Source: Flavobacterium silvaticum
GTDB taxonomy: Bacteria > Bacteroidota > Bacteroidia > Flavobacteriales > Flavobacteriaceae
Reading direction: 5' to 3'
Length of the DNA: 64,000 bases
Assembly (NCBI RefSeq): GCF_012911565.1
Contig: NZ_JAAMPU010000099.1
Coordinates: 1-64,000, forward strand
The notes beneath the pieces were generated by a model. That model saw only the letters and a program-made list of their open reading frames with translations, was not told the origin of the DNA and did not search any database. This document shows, piece by piece, positions 34,041-42,822 of the stretch (the stretch's first letter is position 1; every line of letters begins with the position of its first letter). The position numbers and the translations under genes are program-made.

Positions 34041-37034
34041 ATGAAAACAATTTACAAAAAGTTGTTATTTATTTTACTGCTGATGCCTTTTGCGGCACTC
34101 GCGCAGGGAACTTTATCCGGTACCGTACTGGAAAAAGGTTCCAATCTGCCGCTGCCAGGGGTTAATGTAGTTGTCAAAGGTACCACCAACGGTACTTCTA
34201 CCGATATAGACGGAAAATTCCAATTACGCGGCCTCACGAATGGCAACGTTTTGGTCTTCAGTTATATCGGATTTGCCGATCAGGATATTACCTATACTGG
34301 TCAAACTACGCTTTCCGTGACCATGTCAGAAGGCTCCAACCAACTTCAGGAAGTCGTGGTCCAGGTCGGTTACGGCGGTGTTCGTAAAAAGGACATTACC
34401 GGAGCTGTTTCCAAGGTATCTGCTGAGAATTTGAATCAGGGGACGCTGACAGATCCGATCCAGGCTTTGCAGGGAAAGGCTGCAGGTGTAACCATCACTA
34501 AACAAGGAGGTAATCCGAATGACGGATTTAATGTTCGGATTCGTGGAGCAGCGGGGTTTGCGGCAAATGGAGGGCCATTATTTGTTGTTGATGGTGTTCG
34601 CGGGGTTGACCCGACGACAATCGCTCCTGAAGATATCTTGTCTTACGATGTTCTTAAGGATGCCGCATCTACCGCAATCTATGGTGCCGATGGGGCTAAC
34701 GGTGTTATTTTTATAACAACCAAAAAAGGAAAGGCTGGTAAAACTACTATAGAGTACAATACATACCTTGCGGTTGATAAAGTCGCCAATCGGCTGAAAT
34801 TGGCTTCATCTGACCAATACCGGAATTTTGCTACCGATCACGGAATCGCTTTTACCGATAACGGTGGTAATACGAACTGGCAGGATGAGTTATACAGAAC
34901 AGGAACAAGCAACAATCATAACTTAAGCATTTCCGGAGGAACAGAAAACACTAATTATCGTGCTTCCGTTTCCCATATGGATTTGGAAGGTGTCATTCGC
35001 GGTTCCCAAAAGGGGCGTACAATAGGAAGGATGAATGTTACTCAGAAAAGCTTTGATAACAGATTAACTATAGATATGGGTTTATCTGCTACTGTTGAGC
35101 ATAACAACTATGTAAACTATGGTTCGAATAATGCCACAGACGTTCTGTTTCAATCGTTCCAGCGACTTCCAACCGATCCTGTATATAATGAAGACGGAAC
35201 TTTTTTTGAAACCAATAGTACCTTCAACTATTACAATCCGGTAGCATCACGTTCACAAGTAGAGAATACGCGAGATGCAAAGCGATTCAACGGTAATTTG
35301 AACGTTGATTATGAATTGTTTAAAGGGCTAAATGCTAAAGTGGCGCTAAGTTACATACGAAACGATAGCGAATCAACGTATTTCGAGCCGAGATATTCTA
35401 ACTTTTATGGCCAAGACGAAGCTTTAATCCGTCGTGGTTACGGACGGCGTAACTATGATAACTATGAGCAAAAGCTTATTGAAACCACACTTACATACAA
35501 AAAAACTTTTGGTGAAAATCATAATCTGACCGCTTTAATCGGACATTCTTATCGCGCAAGTATGTCAGACGGATTCCGGGCGCAAGGCAATGATCCCGTA
35601 TCAAATAGTTTAGGCGCTGACAACCTTCAGAATTTCGAGACACTTTTATTGGGAGACATTACATCTTATAAGAATGAAAGAAAAGACGTAGGCTATTTTG
35701 CAAGAATCATGTATGATTACGCATCTAAATATTATATTACGGGAATGATCCGTAGAGATGGTTCTTCAGTATTCGGAGCTAATAACCGTTATGGAAACTT
35801 CCCTTCTGTTCAGGTTGCATGGAACGTAGCCAACGAAAACTTCGTAAAAAACAATATTCCGGCATTAAACCTGTTTAAGCTTCGTGCAAGTTGGGGCTTA
35901 TCGGGTAATAGTAATGTCGAAGCTAATCGTTCGATATATAGAATCGGGCCTAGTGGAACGTTAATAGATCCAGATACGCAAGCACCAATAGTCAATTTGG
36001 CTTATCAAAGCGAGCTAAATCCAGATTTTCAATGGGATGAAAATGAGGAAATAAACCTTGGGGCTGATTTTGGCCTGTTCGACAATCGGATTACTGGGTC
36101 GTTCGAATACTATCGTAAAGACTTGAAAGACTTGCTTTCGGTTTATCCGACACCATCGAATGGTACTTATCTTTCTCCGATTATTTATGTTAATGGTGGA
36201 CGCATAAAAAATGAAGGTATAGAAGCAACTTTAAATGCGGAAATCGTAAAAGGAGGTAATTTTTCATGGAATACTACTGTTACGTATTCTTCAAATAAGC
36301 AAAAAGTTGAAACGCTTGACAGTTCGGGAGGATTCAATTTGACTGAAGGTATTCGCACAGGATATATCAGTGGACCTGGCTTGGTAGGGGTAAGTACTCA
36401 ATTATTAAAAGCAGGTTATGAACTTGGTACATTTTACGGATATGAATATGCGGGAGTGTCTGATGGGCGTTGGCTTGTGAGAGGTGCTGATAATCAATTA
36501 CACTTCTTCGATGAAGTAAACCAAGATTTGAGCCAACGTAAAGTTATTGGAAATGCACTTCCTGATTTTGAAATGGGGTGGAGTAATTACTTCAAATATA
36601 AAAATTGGGATTTGAGTATGGCTTTTCGTGCGGTTGTAGGCCACGATATATATAATGCTACAAATCAGGTCTTCGGAAATCCAGATAACATCGGATCTCG
36701 TAATGTTAATGATGAAGCTTTTATCCTTTCAGGTAATGTCAACGGAGCGTATCAGGCGTTGTCATATTATATTGAAGATGGCAGTTTTATAAAAATGGAT
36801 AATGTGAATCTTGGTTATAATTTTAAAAATCCTTCTTTTTCTAAATATATAAGCAATCTGCGGGTTTATGCTTCAATGAATAATGTCTTCACGCTTACGA
36901 ATTATGGAGGAATTGATCCCGAGGTAAACTTTTCAGGTGGAAACGGAACTAATGAGATATATTTTGGAATAGATCAGTATAACATTTATCCAAAAACACG
37001 GACCGTGACATTTGGATTGAACGTTACATTTTAA
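34041..37034 (+). CDS. SusC/RagA family TonB-dependent outer-membrane transporter
   Basis: A 997-residue protein: signal peptide (MKTIYKKLLFILLLMPFAALAQ), carboxypeptidase-regulatory-like domain (GTVLEKGSNLPLPGVNVVVK, about 24-100), TonB box region and plug (VVVQVGYGGVRKKDITGAVS, then IRGAAGFAANGGPLFVVDGV), and a 22-strand barrel to the C-terminal Phe (TVTFGLNVTF). It imports maltodextrins across the outer membrane with the SusD partner encoded 10 bp downstream. Substrate is inferred from the locus. Confidence 0.95.
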   Translation: MKTIYKKLLFILLLMPFAALAQGTLSGTVLEKGSNLPLPGVNVVVKGTTNGTSTDIDGKFQLRGLTNGNVLVFSYIGFADQDITYTGQTTLSVTMSEGSNQLQEVVVQVGYGGVRKKDITGAVSKVSAENLNQGTLTDPIQALQGKAAGVTITKQGGNPNDGFNVRIRGAAGFAANGGPLFVVDGVRGVDPTTIAPEDILSYDVLKDAASTAIYGADGANGVIFITTKKGKAGKTTIEYNTYLAVDKVANRLKLASSDQYRNFATDHGIAFTDNGGNTNWQDELYRTGTSNNHNLSISGGTENTNYRASVSHMDLEGVIRGSQKGRTIGRMNVTQKSFDNRLTIDMGLSATVEHNNYVNYGSNNATDVLFQSFQRLPTDPVYNEDGTFFETNSTFNYYNPVASRSQVENTRDAKRFNGNLNVDYELFKGLNAKVALSYIRNDSESTYFEPRYSNFYGQDEALIRRGYGRRNYDNYEQKLIETTLTYKKTFGENHNLTALIGHSYRASMSDGFRAQGNDPVSNSLGADNLQNFETLLLGDITSYKNERKDVGYFARIMYDYASKYYITGMIRRDGSSVFGANNRYGNFPSVQVAWNVANENFVKNNIPALNLFKLRASWGLSGNSNVEANRSIYRIGPSGTLIDPDTQAPIVNLAYQSELNPDFQWDENEEINLGADFGLFDNRITGSFEYYRKDLKDLLSVYPTPSNGTYLSPIIYVNGGRIKNEGIEATLNAEIVKGGNFSWNTTVTYSSNKQKVETLDSSGGFNLTEGIRTGYISGPGLVGVSTQLLKAGYELGTFYGYEYAGVSDGRWLVRGADNQLHFFDEVNQDLSQRKVIGNALPDFEMGWSNYFKYKNWDLSMAFRAVVGHDIYNATNQVFGNPDNIGSRNVNDEAFILSGNVNGAYQALSYYIEDGSFIKMDNVNLGYNFKNPSFSKYISNLRVYASMNNVFTLTNYGGIDPEVNFSGGNGTNEIYFGIDQYNIYPKTRTVTFGLNVTF

Positions 37035-37044
37035 AAAAAAAGTT

Positions 37045-38565
37045 ATGAAATTTAAAAAGACATTTTTAACATTAGGCCTTGCTTTATCAGCATTCGCATG
37101 CTCTGATATAAACACAGAGGCCTATGACTTCATTTCGAGTGACCAGTATCCCGAAAATGAAGTTCAGGCGATTCGCGTGGCAAATCCTGCTCTTGCAAGG
37201 GTACAAGGTTTGGCCGATTGGGGCGGATGGTGGTTTCTTCAGGAAATCACGACAGATGAAGCAGCTGCGCCAACACGAGGTGGAGACTGGGATGATGGCG
37301 GTAAGTGGCGCGTCCTTCACCAACATTCTTGGGGTAATGGTACCGAAGCAGTCGAACAGTTATGGCGACTGATTTTTGAAGAAAAAGGGTTGCCGGCTGC
37401 TAATCTCGCAATTGACCAGTTGACACCTGGCGCCGAGGGTTCACCCGAAGTAGCAACTGTACTCGCTCAGGTTAAGGTTTTACGTGCTTATTGGTTCTAT
37501 TTGGGCATCGATAATTTTGGTGATATTCCTTTTCCGAGATCTTATATAAATAATCCTGATCGTACTCCGTCGCGTACTCCAAAAGCCGAAGTTTTCGCGA
37601 CAATTGTTCAGGATATTCAGGAAAGTATTGAATTTCTTCCTGATCCGGTTCCAGGTTCTAAGGCGTCTTCTATAAATAAAGCTACGGCATATGCGCTGTT
37701 AGCAAAATTGTATCTGAATGCCCAGGTATATACAGGTACTGCAATGTGGAGCGAAGCTAATCAGGCTTGTGACAATGTTTTACAATATGGTTATGTACTT
37801 GAATCTGATCCAAGTCTTCCTTTCAAGGCTAATAACACGGCTTCTAAAGAGCTTATTTGGACTGTTCCTTACGATAAGGATAATTTTACGGGATTCAATT
37901 TGCATATGCGTACGCTGAATTATCTCAATCAGCTTACTTTTGGTATGGACGTGCAGCCTTGGAACGGATTTGCAATGGTAGAAGATCATTTTAACACATT
38001 TGCTGCTAATGACTTACGTCAATATGCATTGTTGAAAGGGCAACAATATACCTTGGATGGAAATCCAATATTGGATGCAGATGCCAATGGCGCCCCACTT
38101 GTACTTACGCCTCATATTCCAGCATTGTTTATGGACGCGGCAAGCTATACGAAAGAGCAAATTCGGATGTCAGGAGTTCGTGTTGTTAAATGGGAGATAC
38201 CACAGGGAATTAAAGAAAACCTCAGTACCGACTATCCTATTTTTCGTCTTGCAGATATTATTCTGATGAAGGCTGAAGTAATGGTGCGTCTAAATGGTGC
38301 GGGTAGTGGAGATTCTTATGTCAATCAAATTAAAGCTCGTGCAGGTATTCCGCAATTGGGAGGATACACACTTGATGACATTTTGGCCGAAAGAGGTCGA
38401 GAAATGACATGGGAAGGTCACAGAAGACAAGATCTGATTCGCTTTGGAAAATTCCAGAATACATGGTGGGAAAAAACCAATACAGATCCTAACCGCAAAT
38501 TATTTCCAATCCCGCAATTTGCAATCAACGCAAATCCAAACCTAACTCAAAACCCTGGTTACTAA
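37045..38565 (+). CDS. SusD/RagB family glycan-binding lipoprotein
   Basis: A 506-residue surface lipoprotein with signal and lipobox (MKFKKTFLTLGLALSAFAC, Cys19) and the SusD helical core (VKVLRAYWFYLGIDNFGDIPF; AYALLAKLYLNAQVYTGTAMW), ending in the RGREMTWEGHRRQDLIRFG motif usual near the C-terminus. It binds the polysaccharide and closes the SusC barrel like a lid. The pair is the core of the maltodextrin uptake system. Confidence 0.95.
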   Translation: MKFKKTFLTLGLALSAFACSDINTEAYDFISSDQYPENEVQAIRVANPALARVQGLADWGGWWFLQEITTDEAAAPTRGGDWDDGGKWRVLHQHSWGNGTEAVEQLWRLIFEEKGLPAANLAIDQLTPGAEGSPEVATVLAQVKVLRAYWFYLGIDNFGDIPFPRSYINNPDRTPSRTPKAEVFATIVQDIQESIEFLPDPVPGSKASSINKATAYALLAKLYLNAQVYTGTAMWSEANQACDNVLQYGYVLESDPSLPFKANNTASKELIWTVPYDKDNFTGFNLHMRTLNYLNQLTFGMDVQPWNGFAMVEDHFNTFAANDLRQYALLKGQQYTLDGNPILDADANGAPLVLTPHIPALFMDAASYTKEQIRMSGVRVVKWEIPQGIKENLSTDYPIFRLADIILMKAEVMVRLNGAGSGDSYVNQIKARAGIPQLGGYTLDDILAERGREMTWEGHRRQDLIRFGKFQNTWWEKTNTDPNRKLFPIPQFAINANPNLTQNPGY

Positions 38566-38585
38566 TAAAATAAACATTCGATAAA

Positions 38586-39734
38586 ATGAAAAAATTATCT
38601 TTCTTATTAATGGGATTGTTGGTCTTCGGACTTAACTCGTGTAGCGATGATGATCCCGCGATCAATATTTATGGTGATGAACAAATTGACGTGGCTCCCG
38701 TACTTGAGGTTCCGACACCAACAGATTATGTGGTAGTTGAAGATACCAATGAAGCCGAACAGGCCGGTACATTCAACTGGAGTGCTGCAGAATTGACTTA
38801 TAATGGAGCCGTTTCTTATTATGTTCAGTTGGCTCCAGCAGGTTCTGATTTTGTCAATGCAACGCTTTTGTCTACATCTGCAGTTACAGATCTAACCAAA
38901 TCGTTCACTTTTCTGGATCTGAATGTCGCTTTGAATAACATCAATTCTAATATTGTGGCTGCTGGTGGCGATCCTATCGATTTTACCATGCCATATTCAG
39001 TAGATGTTCGTGTTATGGCCATTAGTGGCGCATCTGAGGCTACGGCTTACTCTAACCTGGAAACAATTACTATTGCAGGATACGAAGATGTATTTGTACC
39101 GACGCCACAACTTTTCCTTGTAGGTGCAGTTCAGTCTTATTATGGTCTTGGCGGTTGGGACAACACTACTGCAATGCCAATGCGCTACATAGGAGACGGA
39201 ACCACACAGGTTTTCGAAGCGTATGTGAAAGTTGCTGCGGGAGACGGATTTAAATTCATCGGTCAGCAAGGTTCTTGGGATAACGGAAACTACGGTACAA
39301 TCGGCGGAGCTCAGGACGGAAATCTTGAAAATTCAGGTGGAAGTGGCGATATCAAAGTTGCTGCTACAGATGGTGATGGATTCTACTATGTACAGGTTGA
39401 CATCGATAACCTTACTTACAAAGCTGTAAAAATGAATTGGGGCATCATTGGAGCCGCAACTGCAGGTGGTTGGACAGATGAAACAGCGATGAATTATGAC
39501 TTCGCTTCCAATACATACAGCCTGACAGCTACGGTTACAGATGGAGAAATGAAACTGCGTTCTAAAAATACAGGACAATACATTTATTCGGATGATTGGA
39601 AATTCAACGTCGGAAACAGTGATCCTATGGTGACATATAATCCAGCTGCACCTAACTTCACCGTGACCGGTGGCTCACACGATTTTACACTTTCATTAGA
39701 TATCCAAGGTACTGCTACCGTTGGTGGTATGTAA
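38586..39734 (+). CDS. SusE/SusF-like surface starch-binding lipoprotein
   Basis: A 382-residue lipoprotein (lipobox LLVFGLNSC, Cys19, followed by an acidic SDDDPA stretch that favours surface export). An N-terminal SusE domain (GTFNWSAAELTYNGAVSYYVQL) precedes two related C-terminal starch-binding modules (LFLVGAVQSYYGLGGWDNTT; MNWGIIGAATAGGWTDETAMN), with the aromatic residues expected for malto-oligosaccharide contact. It lies last in the susC-susD-susE transcript, closed by a strong terminator. Confidence 0.9.
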   Translation: MKKLSFLLMGLLVFGLNSCSDDDPAINIYGDEQIDVAPVLEVPTPTDYVVVEDTNEAEQAGTFNWSAAELTYNGAVSYYVQLAPAGSDFVNATLLSTSAVTDLTKSFTFLDLNVALNNINSNIVAAGGDPIDFTMPYSVDVRVMAISGASEATAYSNLETITIAGYEDVFVPTPQLFLVGAVQSYYGLGGWDNTTAMPMRYIGDGTTQVFEAYVKVAAGDGFKFIGQQGSWDNGNYGTIGGAQDGNLENSGGSGDIKVAATDGDGFYYVQVDIDNLTYKAVKMNWGIIGAATAGGWTDETAMNYDFASNTYSLTATVTDGEMKLRSKNTGQYIYSDDWKFNVGNSDPMVTYNPAAPNFTVTGGSHDFTLSLDIQGTATVGGM

Positions 39735-39750
39735 GAAAATATAATTATCC

Positions 39751-39778
39751 AAAGGGGCTGAATCAACAGCCCCTTTTT
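39751..39778 (+). terminator. Intrinsic terminator after susE
   Basis: AAAGGGGCTG (39751-39760) pairs with CAGCCCCTTT (39767-39776), 10-bp stem, 6-base loop, then Ts. It separates susCDE from the amylase gene. Confidence 0.88.
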
Positions 39779-39792
39779 CCATTTAATACCAC

Positions 39793-42636
39793 ATGAGAAA
39801 AATCTTATTATTATTCATCGGCCTTTGTCTCGGATTCACATCTGCAGCCCAGGTAACGCCCGTGCCGAACCCTTTCGAGGCGACACAATCTGTTACGCTG
39901 AACTTCAACAAGGCCGGAACTCCGTTGGCATCTTATTCGGGAACCATCTACGCCCATATTGGGGTTACGGTTAATGGCAATACCTGGCAAAATGTCATCG
40001 GCCAATGGGGACAGACGAACCAGCCTGCCCTTACATTGGTTTCAGGAACGACTTATAAACTGGATATCACGCCGGATTTATTCACCTATTTTGGTGTGGC
40101 TGCAGGAAGCAACATCACCCAGATTTGTGTGGTCTTCCGCAACGCTGCGGGAAGTTCACAGACAAGCGATATTTTCATCAATGTCGGGTCATTCCAGGCA
40201 AGCCTGAGCGCTCCTGTACTCAACAGTACAACCTTGGTGAATTCGGGTGGAAGTCTTTTCATAGCAGGTTCGAATACAGGCGGAACGGCTAACTACAATC
40301 TCTTGGCGAACGGGACATCGATTACTACATCTAGCGGAACATCGTTTTCATATACCGATACCAATATTACGGTAAACAAGAATTACGAATTGCAGATTTC
40401 TCAGGGAACAGTGACGTTTTCCAGAAGATTTGCCGTGCTTGTAAATCCAGGTACAGTAACGGAAAGTGTCCCTGCCGGAATGGTCGACGGAATCAATTAT
40501 AATTCGGCAGATACATCAAAAGCGACACTTGTCCTTACGGCGCCTGGAAAAGAATATGTATACGTTGCCGGAAGCTTCAATAATTACACTCCTACGGCGG
40601 CATATGCCATGAAAAAGGATGGGGACAAATTCTGGATCGAGCTTACAGGTCTTACGCCGAATGTTGATTATAACTACCAATATTGGGTTGTTGATACGAC
40701 TCCGTCTTCGGGTTCTCCGGCTTTGGTCAAAACAGCCGATCCATATTCTACTTTGGTGCTTTCACCATACGACGATCCATACATTCCCGCGGGCAACTAT
40801 CCGAACCTTCCGGCTTACCCGATTGAGCAAAGCCGTGAAGTTACCGTGTTGAAAACAGGTGTAGCTCCTTACAACTGGCAGGTTACGAATTTTGAAAAGC
40901 CGGCAAAGGAAAAGCTTGTAGTTTATGAAGCTCTTGTTCGTGATTTCGATTCAAACCGCAGTTTCCAGAACCTGATCGACAAAATCGATTATTTCAGGAA
41001 TCTTCATGTAAACGCCATTGAACTGATGCCGGTCATGGAATTCGAAGGAACGGAATCCTGGGGTTACAATACTTCATTCCACATGGCTTTGGATAAGGCG
41101 TACGGAACCGAAGATAAATTGCGTGAATTCATCGACCTGTGTCACCAAAATGGAATCGCTGTCATTCTCGACGTTGCCCTGAACCATGCTTTCGGGCGCA
41201 ACCCAATGGTGCGTATGTGGATGAAGGATCCTGACGGTGACGGATGGGGAGATGCGGCTGCAGACAATCCGTATTTCAATGAATTCGCAAAACACGCTTA
41301 CAGTGTAGGAAACGATTTCAACCATACATCTGCATATACAAAAGTCTATGTGAAACGCGTCATCAAACATTGGATCGAAGATTTCCATATCGATGGTTTC
41401 CGTTGGGATCTGACCAAAGGCTTTACACAGGCTTGTTCGGCTTCGAACGAAACCTGTACCAATCAATATCAGCAGGACCGTGTCGACATTCTTAAGGAAT
41501 ATGCAGGCTATTCATGGGATCTGGATCCGACTCATTACACGATCTTCGAACACCTCGGAACCGATAACGAAGAAAAGGAATGGGCTAACTTCCGTCTCAA
41601 TGAAACACCTTCAAAAGGGGTCATGATGTGGGGTAAGGTTACAGATCCGTACAACCAACTTTCGATGGGTTATAACAGCAGTAATGATATTTCCGATATC
41701 GGTCATGAAGGTCATGCCGGTTTCAATGGTAAACGCGTCATGGGATATGCCGAAAGCCACGATGAAGAGCGCCTGATGTATAAAAACCTGACGTATGGAA
41801 ACAGTGCCAATTCAGCCCACGATGTAAAAACATTGCCGGTCGCGTTGTCACGCATGTCTGCCATCGGAGCCATTTCAATCCTGGTTCCGGGTCCAAAAAT
41901 GATTTGGCATTTTGGCGAACTCGGATGGGAATATTCCATCTACACCTGTAATAATGGAACCGTGAATACGCCATCTGATGCTACTTCCGGCGATTGTAAA
42001 CTCGATACCAAGCCACAGCCGCAATGGACCAACAACTGGCTTGGGCAAACCAATCGTTCCACTATTTACAACGACTGGTCGCGTATGATCCAGATGAAAG
42101 AAACACTTCCTGTTTTCAGCGGGGATTATGATTTGAATTCCGGAACGACACTGCAACCTAAATTGTATGTTTACGACACGAGTTTGCCCGACAGCCAGCT
42201 AAAGAATGTGGTTGTCCTGACAAATTTCGATGTGACGGCACAAGCTGTAGTTGCCAATTTCCCATACACCGGAAACTGGTATAACCTTATGGACGATTCT
42301 CCTGTGAGTGTTTCAAATACAGCGATGAGCTTTACGATCCAGCCGGGACAATTCTTAATCTTCGGGAACCAGCAAGCCAATTTGAGTACAGATGCATTTG
42401 ATACCTTGTATGATGTCGCTCTTGCTCCGAACCCGAGCCGCGATCAGTTCATGGTCAACCATGCGCTGAAGCAACTCGAGATTTTCTCGCTCAACGGACA
42501 AAAAGTGAAAAGCTTCAAAGGAGATTTCAATGAGTCTTTCAGTTATGGAATAGGCGATTTGCCAACTGGATTGTATCTGGTCAAAGTAACCGATGCCAAC
42601 AACAGGGAAAAAACCCTGAAGCTGGTAAAACATTAA
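39793..42636 (+). CDS. Alpha-amylase (GH13) with T9SS sorting domain
   Basis: A 947-residue exported enzyme: signal peptide (MRKILLLFIGLCLGFTSAAQ), an unassigned N-terminal beta domain (about 20-130), a second Ig-like domain, an E-set/CBM48-like domain (YVYVAGSFNNYTPTAAYAM), then the GH13 barrel with DGFRWDLTKGF (nucleophile Asp539), FEHLG (Glu586) and ESHDEER (Asp657). It ends in a type A sorting tail (LAPNPSRDQFMV...TGLYLVKV). It therefore acts outside the cell, cutting starch into oligosaccharides for SusC/SusD. It begins 14 bp after the terminator at 39751-39778, so it depends on read-through or a promoter inside the terminator region. Confidence 0.92.
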   Translation: MRKILLLFIGLCLGFTSAAQVTPVPNPFEATQSVTLNFNKAGTPLASYSGTIYAHIGVTVNGNTWQNVIGQWGQTNQPALTLVSGTTYKLDITPDLFTYFGVAAGSNITQICVVFRNAAGSSQTSDIFINVGSFQASLSAPVLNSTTLVNSGGSLFIAGSNTGGTANYNLLANGTSITTSSGTSFSYTDTNITVNKNYELQISQGTVTFSRRFAVLVNPGTVTESVPAGMVDGINYNSADTSKATLVLTAPGKEYVYVAGSFNNYTPTAAYAMKKDGDKFWIELTGLTPNVDYNYQYWVVDTTPSSGSPALVKTADPYSTLVLSPYDDPYIPAGNYPNLPAYPIEQSREVTVLKTGVAPYNWQVTNFEKPAKEKLVVYEALVRDFDSNRSFQNLIDKIDYFRNLHVNAIELMPVMEFEGTESWGYNTSFHMALDKAYGTEDKLREFIDLCHQNGIAVILDVALNHAFGRNPMVRMWMKDPDGDGWGDAAADNPYFNEFAKHAYSVGNDFNHTSAYTKVYVKRVIKHWIEDFHIDGFRWDLTKGFTQACSASNETCTNQYQQDRVDILKEYAGYSWDLDPTHYTIFEHLGTDNEEKEWANFRLNETPSKGVMMWGKVTDPYNQLSMGYNSSNDISDIGHEGHAGFNGKRVMGYAESHDEERLMYKNLTYGNSANSAHDVKTLPVALSRMSAIGAISILVPGPKMIWHFGELGWEYSIYTCNNGTVNTPSDATSGDCKLDTKPQPQWTNNWLGQTNRSTIYNDWSRMIQMKETLPVFSGDYDLNSGTTLQPKLYVYDTSLPDSQLKNVVVLTNFDVTAQAVVANFPYTGNWYNLMDDSPVSVSNTAMSFTIQPGQFLIFGNQQANLSTDAFDTLYDVALAPNPSRDQFMVNHALKQLEIFSLNGQKVKSFKGDFNESFSYGIGDLPTGLYLVKVTDANNREKTLKLVKH

Positions 42637-42651
42637 AGTTTGAGTTAGTTT

Positions 42652-42822
42652 TTATTTGGAACGCCTTTCGGGATCATCCGGGAGGCGTTCTTTTTTTGTG
42701 TCGTCAGAAGTCTTATTCTCTTCGTATTTCCTGATGTCTTCCTGCGCTTTCCGGCCATATTTGCGTGCATATCCGGCTCCGATTGCAATCACGATCATAA
42801 ATAAAATGTACTGATACGTCAT
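42652..42822 (-). CDS. 56-residue single-pass membrane protein, coupled to AsmA-like gene
   Basis: Starts at 42822 within ATGA, a 4-bp overlap with the stop of the AsmA-like gene, so translation is probably coupled. The product begins MTYQYILFMIVIAIGAGYAR (one membrane helix) and continues with a charged tail (KYGRKAQEDIRKYEENK and more). It ends at 42652, so the last 13 or so codons run through the amylase terminator hairpin on the opposite strand. I do not recognise the family. The membrane helix plus the coupling make it a likely real gene. Confidence 0.65.
   Translation of the reverse strand: MTYQYILFMIVIAIGAGYARKYGRKAQEDIRKYEENKTSDDTKKERLPDDPERRSK
42659..42697 (+). terminator. Intrinsic terminator after amylase
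   Basis: GAACGCCT (42659-42666) pairs with AGGCGTTC (42683-42690), followed by seven Ts. The hairpin DNA also encodes the C-terminus of the small minus-strand protein at 42652-42822. Confidence 0.88.
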
